This document shows, piece by piece, positions 43,433 to 51,354 of a DNA stretch of 64,000 nucleotides. The notes beneath the pieces were generated by a model. The model searched no databases and was not told where the DNA came from. It was given only the letters and a program-made list of their open reading frames with translations. The position numbers and the translations under genes are program-made. Source of the stretch: CAIVAT01 sp964355945 (lineage in GTDB: Bacteria > Bacteroidota > Bacteroidia > Bacteroidales > FEN-979); NCBI GenBank assembly GCA_964355945.1, contig CAYHGE010000003.1, forward strand, positions 44,186 to 108,185, read 5' to 3'. Position 1 is the stretch's first letter. Each line of letters opens with the position of its first letter.

Positions 43433-45361
43433 ATGAATAAAAAATATATTTATCTGTTTGTGTTCCTTTTCGGGACTGCTGTCTATCTGAATACCCTTCC
43501 CAATAAATACGCGTATGACGATTTTAGTGTTGTACAGGGCAATAAATTCACAAGGGAAGGGCTGACAGGTGTTTTCGGCCATCTTTTCAATGACAGTTTT
43601 ACCGGGTTCACCGGACAGAAAAATCTGTTCAGAGGCGGCCGCTACCGGCCGTTGTCATTGATTACTTTCAGCGCTGAATACCAGTTTTTCGGGGCAAATC
43701 CTTTCGTGAGTCACCTGGTAAACGTAATCCTCTATGGATTAATCTGTATGCTGTTGTTCAAAGTTCTGGCAAAATTATTCCAGGAGAAGCTCGTTTTTAA
43801 AAAGCTGAGGGATTATTTTGTAAGTCTGTCGCTGATGGCCGCACTTGTTTATGCCGCACATCCCATTCATACGGAGGTAGTTGCAAATATCAAAGGACGG
43901 GATGAACTGATGGCACTGCTGTTTGGGCTACTTGCCTGGAACTCTGTTATACTTTATGCAGACAAAGGTAAACTCAGTAATCTGTTTTATGGAGGGCTTT
44001 TCTTTTTCCTCTCCTTAATGTCCAAAGAGAGTGCTTCACCCTTGCTTGTCCTGATCCCCATATCATTATACTGTTGCCGGAGTAAAACTGTATTCCGGAA
44101 GTCGGTGATGTGGACTTCAGTATGTTTGATGGCGGGATTTGCTGTATTTATGATCATCCGGCAAAGTGTTTTAGGTTGGAGTTCTAAACCAACCATGGAG
44201 GACAATATTTTAAGCAACTCGTTTATGTTTGCTTCAGGATTTTCTGAAAGATATGGCACCACACTCTACACCCTTTGGCTTTATGTAAAACTGTTGCTTT
44301 TTCCGCATCCGCTTACGATTGACTATTATCCGTTTTACATACCCTATATCGGTCTTTTGGATTTGCGGGCAATCCTCCCGTTTATTTTGTATAGCGGTCT
44401 CGTAATTTCCGCCTTGTATCTGACTTTCCATAAAAACATTGCCGGGTTTGGACTGCTTTTCTTTCTTGTGGCGCTTTTCCCGGTCTCCAACCTGCTATTT
44501 ATCATCGGGCCGTTTATGGGAGAACGGTTTGCTTTTATTCCTTCGGTCGGATTCGCCATTGCCTTTGCATGGATAATGATCAATGGGGCAGAGAAGGCAA
44601 AAATCACCCATTTTATGCCTTATGTTGTGTTGGTTTTATTAATTCTTTATTCGGGAAAAACAATTTCCCGCAATTTTGACTGGAAAGACAGCTACACGCT
44701 GTATACCATGGATGTCCTTACCTCTGTGAACAGTGCTGTTATCATGAAGGGGGCGGGACATGAATTATTGTTAAAGGCCGAGGCAACCAAAGATAATGAA
44801 GAGAAGAGAAGTTATGCCCAAAAGGCAATTCCCTATCTGGAGCAGGCAGCAAAGATGAACAGGACGACCACTGAGACTTTTTTACTGGCAAATGCTTATT
44901 ATGAAAATTCAGAGTTTGAAAACGCCCTGAATATGTATATAGAGACGCTGAAGATCAACCCGGCTTATGACAAGGCATTCAGCAACTATTTCGTTTCGGT
45001 TAACCGGCTGAAATCACCAGTATTGAAAATACAATATTTCAACTTGCTGATTAAAACCACAGGCGAAAAGTACGAATCCTATTATAACAAAGGCCTTGTG
45101 TTTGGAAAGGAGATGAATATTGCGGATTCCTCGATATATAACCTCATTAAAGCCAGTAGGATAGACAGTACTCAATTTGATTGTCTGAGTGATCTCGGTG
45201 TTGCCTTTGCCATGAAAGGAAATTTCAGCCAATCGGCTTTTTATCTGGAAAAAGCGTTAAAAATCAAGCCAAACGACCTGAAGATCCGACAAAATCTGGC
45301 TACATCATATTTCAACATGGGAAATATTAAGCGGGCAAAGGAGCTGACTGATGGGCGATAA
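43433..45361 (+). CDS. TMTC-like membrane glycosyltransferase with TPR tail, paralogue E (GRD/GERF subgroup)
   Basis: This 642-residue protein has a first loop with YAYDDFSVVQGN and GGRYRPLSLITFSAEYQ, then AHPIHTEVVANIKGRDEL and GERFAFIPSVG in place of the ESVAWxxERKD and ADRY forms. About four to five TPR units end the protein. The same variant motifs occur in paralogue F, so the two form a distinct subgroup and may recognise a different donor or acceptor. It is the last gene of the regulator operon and converges with F, with 11 nt between the stops. Confidence 0.83.
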   Translation: MNKKYIYLFVFLFGTAVYLNTLPNKYAYDDFSVVQGNKFTREGLTGVFGHLFNDSFTGFTGQKNLFRGGRYRPLSLITFSAEYQFFGANPFVSHLVNVILYGLICMLLFKVLAKLFQEKLVFKKLRDYFVSLSLMAALVYAAHPIHTEVVANIKGRDELMALLFGLLAWNSVILYADKGKLSNLFYGGLFFFLSLMSKESASPLLVLIPISLYCCRSKTVFRKSVMWTSVCLMAGFAVFMIIRQSVLGWSSKPTMEDNILSNSFMFASGFSERYGTTLYTLWLYVKLLLFPHPLTIDYYPFYIPYIGLLDLRAILPFILYSGLVISALYLTFHKNIAGFGLLFFLVALFPVSNLLFIIGPFMGERFAFIPSVGFAIAFAWIMINGAEKAKITHFMPYVVLVLLILYSGKTISRNFDWKDSYTLYTMDVLTSVNSAVIMKGAGHELLLKAEATKDNEEKRSYAQKAIPYLEQAAKMNRTTTETFLLANAYYENSEFENALNMYIETLKINPAYDKAFSNYFVSVNRLKSPVLKIQYFNLLIKTTGEKYESYYNKGLVFGKEMNIADSSIYNLIKASRIDSTQFDCLSDLGVAFAMKGNFSQSAFYLEKALKIKPNDLKIRQNLATSYFNMGNIKRAKELTDGR

Positions 45362-45372
45362 GCTCCGGCGAT

Positions 45373-47301
45373 TTACTTTTTTTTGTTCATAATCTGATAG
45401 GTGATCCGGATATTTTGACGAATCTGCTGATCTGACGGATCAAGTTTCTGAGCTCTTGAAAAAACATCCAGGGCCTTGGTATAATCACCTTTCATGCTGT
45501 ACACGATGCCAAGATCTTTATAGGCAGGGAGGTTCCCGGGATTGAGGCTGATGGAACGCTCCAGAAAGTAGGACGCGGAGTCGAGGTTGCCTTTGAATTG
45601 TCCGTATATTTTGCCCAGGCTGTAGTTGACATCCGGATTTTCGGGATTGATCGCATACATTCGTTTCAGAATTTTTACCTTATAGTCAGATTCCTTTTGG
45701 TTTTCAATTGAACCGAGAACCTGGATTATGTTCGAAAAAGCATTCTGATTGTATGGGTCTAAATCCAATACTTTAAGATATTGGGAAATAGACAGTTTGT
45801 AGTCTTTTTTATAAAGTGCCAATACATTGCCATATAAAACAAGGCCATTTATCGCTTCAGGATAAATAGTTAATGCTTTTTCAAGATATTTAATCGAACG
45901 CTCGTAGTCTTCTGCCTGCTTTGCCGGGTCTGTTTCCTGACCAGCTTTTTTCTGGTAATCACCCCCTGCGGAAATGTTGCATTTTATACTGTTTTCCGAC
46001 ACAAGAACATCTGTGGTGAAAAGTGTAAAATCATCTTTCCAGGCTTTGTTCCTTGAATAGGTGGCTATGGTATGCAACGTGAGGATTAAAGCCAAGATAC
46101 CCGATGCCAGGTTCTTGAAAATTTTCTCGTTTTTGACAATGAGGGGGAGTTTTTCAGAGATAAGGTATGCTATTATCAAAACAAAACCCAGGGATGGCAT
46201 GTAGATAAACCGTTCGTTCATGAATGTACCTACCGGGAACAACAGGTTTGAAACAATAAAAAGTGTTGACATGTAGAACAAGATACCATACGAGATGAGA
46301 TCCCTCGATTTAATTTTCCAGAATGAATAGGTAAGCAAGGAAATATAAATAAGAAGGGAGACCACCGATTTCCAGTCTGTTATGTTAATAAGCTGAATAT
46401 GATATGGATAGTAGTCGTGGGTGAGCGGGTATGGAAAAAAAAGCAGTTTAATATAGAGCCCCAGGGTGTAAATGATCGTTCCGATTTTCTCACCTTCTGA
46501 TGCTCCGAGGAACGGGTTGTTTAGCAGTTCTTTAGGCAATTCGCCGGAGTTGAGGTACCCTAATACCAGGAACCTGATAAAAACAAAGATGAATGCGGTT
46601 GATAAAAAGGAGAGACTTGCCAAAATATTTTTCCGGAGGGGTACTTTGGTGAAAAAGTAGATTGTAAGCGGAACCATGACAACAAACATGATGGCATTTT
46701 CTTTTGACAGCAAACCCAGAAAAAGACTTAAGTTGGCGATCAACAAGAAAACCGGTTTCCTGTTTTCAAAGTACCGTATTGTCAGCCAAATTGTTATTAA
46801 AGGAAAAAGCAGGGCGAAAATTTCATCTCTCCCTTTAATGTTCGCCACAACTTCGGCATGCACAGGGTGAGCCATGAAGAGGAGGGATGCAACGAAAGGA
46901 ATGCATAGATACCAGGGTTTTCCTGGTCGGGATTTGATGAGCCTGGTGAAAATAATGAAAATAAGACTACCTGTGATTGCATATAGCAGCAAGTTGATGA
47001 GGTGACTGAAAAACGGATTCAGCCCGTTCATGACAGCATATTCAACTGCAAATGAAGCGATAGACAAAGGTCGGTACCTGCCCCCGGCAACAAGTTTTTT
47101 TTCGGTGCCAAAGAATCCGGTAAAGGAATCATAGCTAAATATTTCCTTAATGCCTGACAGTCCTTTTTTTGTAAAGGAGTTGTCCTTGATAACAATGAGG
47201 TCATCAAGAGCATAATCGTGTGTCAGTGTATTTCCATAAAGCAGAAATGCAAACAAAAATATCAGCAGATGCGGTAAGTATTTGTCCGATAAAAATTTCA
47301 T
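45373..47301 (-). CDS. TMTC-like membrane glycosyltransferase with TPR tail, paralogue F (GRD/GERF subgroup)
   Basis: This 642-residue protein is the closest relative of E in the window. It has YALDDLIVIKDNSFTKKGLSG, GGRYRPLSIASFAVEY, AHPVHAEVVANIKGRDE, then NERFIYMPSLG, and about five TPR units (about 470-635). Its ATG overlaps the stop of paralogue G by 4 nt (ATGA), so it is translationally coupled to G and to the DPM1-like gene before it. Length, motifs and equal size to E suggest an inverted duplication. Confidence 0.83.
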   Translation of the reverse strand: MKFLSDKYLPHLLIFLFAFLLYGNTLTHDYALDDLIVIKDNSFTKKGLSGIKEIFSYDSFTGFFGTEKKLVAGGRYRPLSIASFAVEYAVMNGLNPFFSHLINLLLYAITGSLIFIIFTRLIKSRPGKPWYLCIPFVASLLFMAHPVHAEVVANIKGRDEIFALLFPLITIWLTIRYFENRKPVFLLIANLSLFLGLLSKENAIMFVVMVPLTIYFFTKVPLRKNILASLSFLSTAFIFVFIRFLVLGYLNSGELPKELLNNPFLGASEGEKIGTIIYTLGLYIKLLFFPYPLTHDYYPYHIQLINITDWKSVVSLLIYISLLTYSFWKIKSRDLISYGILFYMSTLFIVSNLLFPVGTFMNERFIYMPSLGFVLIIAYLISEKLPLIVKNEKIFKNLASGILALILTLHTIATYSRNKAWKDDFTLFTTDVLVSENSIKCNISAGGDYQKKAGQETDPAKQAEDYERSIKYLEKALTIYPEAINGLVLYGNVLALYKKDYKLSISQYLKVLDLDPYNQNAFSNIIQVLGSIENQKESDYKVKILKRMYAINPENPDVNYSLGKIYGQFKGNLDSASYFLERSISLNPGNLPAYKDLGIVYSMKGDYTKALDVFSRAQKLDPSDQQIRQNIRITYQIMNKKK

Positions 47302-49001
47302 GGCCTGAGTTTATCAATATTAACCAAGAGTTGTTTAGCCTGCACATTAGCGGGATCTATCCTGAGCACCTTCAGGCAGTATACCCTGGCGCTGTCGAAG
47401 CTGCCATTATTATAGTTTGCCACGACCATATTAAATGTAGCATTCAGATTTTCGGGTGAATGGGTAAGGTATTTCCTGAAATCTGAAATTGCTGCATCGT
47501 GTTTGCCAAATTTGTCGGTAAACAGAATCCCTCTGTAAAGATAGGAATCATAATCATCAGGGTTGTTTCTTATTGCACTTGAGTAATCTGCCAGAGCAAG
47601 GTCGTGTTTCCCGATGATCCCATAAGCGATGCCCCTGTTTTTATACAAGGTGAAATTTGTCGAATCGATCTTCAGCCCATCCGTACAATCCTGCAAAGCT
47701 TCATTGTATTGTTTGTTTTCATTGAAAATATAGGCTCTGTTGATATAGGCAGAAACACATCTTGGATTTTTTTCCAACACATCGGTCCACAGGGTTACAC
47801 TGTCTTTCCAAATCATGCACCTGTTCCAGGTAAGAATGAATAAAATGAGCAAGACTAAAACGCCCGATGCGTCAAGAAAATTCCTCTTTTTTATTTCCAG
47901 GGAAGGGCGCTTTTCCCAGAAAGTGATTGCAACAATTGTGGCTAACCCAATATATGGGATGTATGAGTAGCGCTCGGCAACAACAGCCCAACCGACAGGC
48001 AGAAACTGCAATACCGGGAAAATGGTTGCAAGGAAAAATAACATTCCAAACGTGACATATTTGTTATTCTTCCATGTTTTCCAGATAACAAAGGCAATAA
48101 GGATGAAAATTAGCGGAGAAAAGTAGATGTAAAACGGGAATGTGCCCTGGAGCGTAATCGGATAATTATAAACAGCGGTCTGGTAAATTGGAAAAATGAA
48201 TTTGAGCAGGTATATCCAGATTCCATAAGGAGCATAAAACAGGCTTTGCCAAACCGGAATTCCAAGCGGATTGATATAGCTGTTTTCATTTTGAGCCAAA
48301 ACGGCGATGATGCCAAATACGAAGGATAAAACCAGGAATGGAATCTTTTCGAGGATCAGCCGGGGCTCAAATTTTCGCGATTGGAGATAATCAATCAGGA
48401 ATAATATCAGAGGCAGTGTTACTGCCTGAGCCTTAGATAGTAGTGAGAAAATGAAAAAGAGCAGGCTTAGCAGCAGTAAAGCCATTCGATTCTTCTTCAG
48501 GTAGGAGACATAAGCAATCAGTGAAAGGAAAAAGTAGGCAGTGTAGAGCAAGTCTTTTCGTTCAGAAACCCAGGCCACCGATTCGACATGCATTGGATGC
48601 AGGGCGAAGACCAATGCGATGGTGACAGCCACATTTACATTCTTTTTTAACAAATTGAAAAAGAAGACATAAACGAGAAAGGAATTAACAACATGCAGGA
48701 GCAGGTTATGGAGGTGATAACCGGGTGCTGCAAATTTAAACAGGTGAAAATCGAGGGAGAAGCTGAGAAGGATGAACGGGTGATAGTTTCCCATGAAATA
48801 GGTGGAGAATATTTTTTGAAAATTTGCCATGGAAAAGCTGGTAATCATGTCATTGTTCATGATGTAAACAATGTCGTCCCAGTTCACGAATTCATTATTC
48901 AGGGAAGGAAGAAAGGCAGAGAAAGCGGCAGCAACCAACAGGAGGACTTTCCAGTTCAGCAATTTGATCTCTTTGGAGATGGCCTTCTTTTTTGTTGCCA
49001 T
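47298..49001 (-). CDS. TMTC-like membrane glycosyltransferase with short TPR tail, paralogue G
   Basis: This 567-residue protein has about 10-11 helices and about four TPR units (about 430-560). Signature motifs are FVNWDDIVYIMNND, NYHPFILLSFSLDFH, LHPMHVESVAWVSERKD and VVAERYSYIPYIG. It starts 6 nt after the DPM1-like glycosyltransferase, the closest link in the window between a possible maker of a polyprenyl-phosphate sugar and a GT-C enzyme that could use it. The two were probably inherited and expressed together. Confidence 0.84.
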   Translation of the reverse strand: MATKKKAISKEIKLLNWKVLLLVAAAFSAFLPSLNNEFVNWDDIVYIMNNDMITSFSMANFQKIFSTYFMGNYHPFILLSFSLDFHLFKFAAPGYHLHNLLLHVVNSFLVYVFFFNLLKKNVNVAVTIALVFALHPMHVESVAWVSERKDLLYTAYFFLSLIAYVSYLKKNRMALLLLSLLFFIFSLLSKAQAVTLPLILFLIDYLQSRKFEPRLILEKIPFLVLSFVFGIIAVLAQNENSYINPLGIPVWQSLFYAPYGIWIYLLKFIFPIYQTAVYNYPITLQGTFPFYIYFSPLIFILIAFVIWKTWKNNKYVTFGMLFFLATIFPVLQFLPVGWAVVAERYSYIPYIGLATIVAITFWEKRPSLEIKKRNFLDASGVLVLLILFILTWNRCMIWKDSVTLWTDVLEKNPRCVSAYINRAYIFNENKQYNEALQDCTDGLKIDSTNFTLYKNRGIAYGIIGKHDLALADYSSAIRNNPDDYDSYLYRGILFTDKFGKHDAAISDFRKYLTHSPENLNATFNMVVANYNNGSFDSARVYCLKVLRIDPANVQAKQLLVNIDKLRP

Positions 49002-49007
49002 AACGGA

Positions 49008-49754
49008 CTATTTTGGCTTATACATTGGAAGCGAAACAATGCCGTTTTTCTGAAGGAAATAACCCAATGATGTTTGGAGGACACCAAGTCCATATTTGAT
49101 GCTTCGTTTCAGGTTGATGGAGGATGCCTCCTCGAAGTATTTCGTGGGACAGGTTATTTCAGCAATTTCAAACCCTGCAAAGAAAATTTGCGCAAGCATC
49201 TGATTGTCAAAGACAAAGTCGTCGGAGTTTGACTCGTAGTTTACTTTTTCAAGAACCTCACGGGAGAATGCGCGGTAACCTGAGTGGTATTCGGAGAGTT
49301 TTTGATTGATCAGCAAATTCTGAATCCATGTCAGGAACCTGTTGGAGATATATTTATACATTGGCATGCCTCCTTTGAGTGCACCTTTCCCGAGGATTCG
49401 TGAGGCGATCACAGCCGGGTATAGCCCGCTTGCAATCATGTATGCCATGGAAGGTATTAATTTTGGAGTATATTGATAATCAGGATGAAGCATGATGATA
49501 ATGTCGCCTCCCAACTCAAGTGCAGTGTTATAACACGTTTTCTGGTTACCTCCATATCCTTTGTTTTTATCATGACGGATAAGGTTTTTGACATTCAGGG
49601 AACTTGCTACTTCCATTGTATTATCTGTACTTGCATCATCCACCACCACATATTCATCAACAAGGTCGAAAGGGATTTCTGCGATTGTTTGAGCAATTGT
49701 TTTTCCTGCATTATAAGCCGGAAGAACAACGATGATCTTTTTTCCTAATAACAT
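49008..49754 (-). CDS. DPM1-like family 2 glycosyltransferase (polyprenyl-phosphate sugar synthase candidate)
   Basis: This 248-residue GT2 enzyme has no membrane helix at the end, as in DPM1. The GT-A motifs are VVLPAYNAGKT, VVVDDASTDNT (about 37-47), HDKNKGYGGNQKTCYNTAL, IIMLHPDYQYTP (metal-binding region, about 87-98) and EYHSGYRAFSREVL. The family transfers a hexose, often mannose, from a nucleotide to polyprenyl phosphate. It is the first gene of a minus operon with TMTC-like G and F. Its sugar is not provable from the sequence; a GT acting directly on a glycan is the main alternative. Confidence 0.83.
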   Translation of the reverse strand: MLLGKKIIVVLPAYNAGKTIAQTIAEIPFDLVDEYVVVDDASTDNTMEVASSLNVKNLIRHDKNKGYGGNQKTCYNTALELGGDIIIMLHPDYQYTPKLIPSMAYMIASGLYPAVIASRILGKGALKGGMPMYKYISNRFLTWIQNLLINQKLSEYHSGYRAFSREVLEKVNYESNSDDFVFDNQMLAQIFFAGFEIAEITCPTKYFEEASSINLKRSIKYGLGVLQTSLGYFLQKNGIVSLPMYKPK

Positions 49755-49768
49755 GGGGCAGTGCTAGT

Positions 49769-49809
49769 GAATAACGAATATTGAATAACGAATTTTGAAA
49801 TATGAATTA
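49769..49809. repeat. Degenerate short tandem repeat, intergenic
   Basis: Repeated GAATAACGAAT(A/T)TT-like units of about 14 nt decay into TGAAATATGAATT. It lies between the DPM1-like gene start and the tmRNA terminator. There is no coding potential. Confidence 0.7.
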
Positions 49810-49846
49810 TTTCAGACATCAATGAATGTTGTTAGACATATGACGT

Positions 49847-49888
49847 GGAATAGGGTGAAAATGAATATGTTCAAGTCCACCCTATTCC
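49847..49888 (-). terminator. Hairpin downstream of tmRNA
   Basis: A perfect 11-bp inverted repeat, GGAATAGGGTG (49847-49857) with CACCCTATTCC (49878-49888) and a 20-nt loop, starts 17 nt after the tmRNA 3' end. No T-run follows, so it may act as a 3' stabilising hairpin rather than an intrinsic terminator. Confidence 0.5.
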
Positions 49889-49905
49889 TGTTAATTTGCA
49901 TTTTG

Positions 49906-50276
49906 TGGAGCTGGAGGGATTCGAACCCTCGTCCAAACAAGTAGCAAAATTGCTTTCTACATGCTTAGCCGCTGGTTAATTGTCGGGAACGGGCCGGTCA
50001 GTGGCAAACCTACCTGATCCTTAGCTCCTGTTATTTCACCTGGTCAGCGGAACAATAACCCGGCTATCTCAACATTTGCGATGCCTCATCCGGAACACCG
50101 TTGAGATTGGTTTCCCGGGAGACAAGACGCGCCTAATTTCTAAAATTAAGCAGCAAGTCTGAAAGAATAATTGTCGCCAGTTAATGGCTGTGTGCACTGA
50201 CTTTTTACGAGGCCTGAACACGAACACTCGGCATGCTTACAAATCCACTTCCCTGCTGTCAAAACCAGTCAGCCCC
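49906..50276 (-). ncRNA. ssrA: Transfer-messenger RNA (tmRNA)
   Basis: The minus strand starts GGGGCUGACUGGUUUUGACAG and ends with the T-arm GGGUUCGAAUCCC and acceptor strand CAGCUCC plus A, which pairs with the 5' GGGGCUG. CCA is not encoded. The internal frame at 50178-50146 reads GDNYSFRLAA then UAA, so the proteolysis tag would be A-GDNYSFRLAA. tmRNA with SmpB rescues stalled ribosomes. A TATCTTTG -7 element lies 12 nt before the 5' end. The 371-nt length is normal. Confidence 0.95.
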
Positions 50277-50287
50277 GAAAATGACCA

Positions 50288-50295
50288 CAAAGATA
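50288..50295 (-). promoter_or_regulatory. Candidate -7 element for tmRNA
   Basis: TATCTTTG on the minus strand matches TAnnTTTG and ends 12 nt before the mature 5' end, allowing a few leader bases removed by RNase P. No TTTG is visible at -33 because the upstream bases are the short-repeat tract. Confidence 0.55.
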
Positions 50296-50302
50296 CGAAA
50301 AG

Positions 50303-50338
50303 GATTTACGATTTACGATTTTTGATTTACGATTCAGG
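50303..50338. repeat. Degenerate short tandem repeat, intergenic
   Basis: GATTTACGATTTACGATT units of about 8 nt repeat about four times with one interruption, between the tmRNA promoter and the gpsA stop. This is non-coding. Confidence 0.7.
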
Positions 50339-50358
50339 AGTTTGGCGTGATCAGCGGT

Positions 50359-51351
50359 TTATGCTTCGGGAAAATCGAGAATTGTATTCACAAATAAGGA
50401 GATGTCATATGGCGATTGGAAGATATGGTAAAGTTCTGCCATGATGGGAAAATTGTCTTCAACGCGCATCGTTTTCGACAGATAGTCATAAAAAATGTTC
50501 ACAGCTGTTTTTCCTTCAAGAACGAGCTCGTGGGAAACATGTTCGGTGAAAAACCCTTTACCGATGAGGAGTCCGAGTGTTCTGTTGCGGCTGAGATCGT
50601 TCAGGGCAGTAAGGGTAAAGTCACCGTATCCACAATAGTTGAAAAGGGTATCAACTCGTCCCCCGCATGAAAGCAGTACTTTTCGCATTTCCTGAAATGC
50701 TTTGGTCAGAACAAGAAACCGCAGATTTGGCGAATTGAATTGTGCATCAACGATTCCTAACGCAACCGCATAGATGTTTTTCAGAATACTGAGTATCTCC
50801 ACACCTCTTACATCATTGGATGAATCAAAGTGAATATTTGTATCCATAAAAATATTCCTGATGACGGGAAGGTGGTCGGGGTTTTCTGAACCAAGCGTAA
50901 ACCCTGTCGGAAGTCGGTTGATGATCTCCCGTGCAAAACTGGGGCCTTTCATCGTGCATATTGGATTGGAGAAGTCTTCCTGCAAACAATCAAGGATGGT
51001 TCTGACGCCAAAGCCAAATCCTTTCGCCAGGTTGATCAAAATTGCCTCTTCAGGGAGATGGTTTTGTATTTTTTTAAGGTAATCAATCATTGCTACTGAA
51101 GGAATAGCCAGGAAGATGATTTTACACTCTTCGAGCAACCGTTCTTCCATGGTTGCATGAAGGCCTGGGTGCAGGTGGAGCGTTGGGAAATACTTGGTGT
51201 TGATGTGTGTCCGGTTTATATCTGCCACAACCTTGTGTTCAATTGAGTGGAGAAGAATGTTTTCCTTACCTGCTTCTGCAAGAATGTTGCCCAGAGCAGT
51301 TCCCATGGTTCCGGCGCCGATGAATGCAATTTTATATTGTTGATTTTCCAT
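50359..51351 (-). CDS. gpsA: NAD(P)-dependent glycerol-3-phosphate dehydrogenase
   Basis: GpsA reduces dihydroxyacetone phosphate to sn-glycerol 3-phosphate for phospholipid synthesis. The 330-residue protein has the Rossmann motif FIGAGTMGTALG (about 10-21), LAKGFG, KGPSFAREI (about 135-143), the catalytic lysine in LKNIYAVALG (about 190-199), and the C-terminal substrate motif GYGDFTLTALNDLSRNRTLG. The motif wording differs slightly from E. coli (GYGDFTLTAL for GLGDLVLTCT) but the key residues are kept. It follows the TPR/PAS kinase gene by 3 nt on the same strand. Confidence 0.9.
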   Translation of the reverse strand: MENQQYKIAFIGAGTMGTALGNILAEAGKENILLHSIEHKVVADINRTHINTKYFPTLHLHPGLHATMEERLLEECKIIFLAIPSVAMIDYLKKIQNHLPEEAILINLAKGFGFGVRTILDCLQEDFSNPICTMKGPSFAREIINRLPTGFTLGSENPDHLPVIRNIFMDTNIHFDSSNDVRGVEILSILKNIYAVALGIVDAQFNSPNLRFLVLTKAFQEMRKVLLSCGGRVDTLFNYCGYGDFTLTALNDLSRNRTLGLLIGKGFFTEHVSHELVLEGKTAVNIFYDYLSKTMRVEDNFPIMAELYHIFQSPYDISLFVNTILDFPEA

Positions 51352-51354
51352 AAT

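Noticed and set aside
49906..49950. tRNA-like T-arm and acceptor sequence
   Set aside because: It is the 3' half of tmRNA: the partner 5' strand lies 330 nt away and a tag frame sits between.
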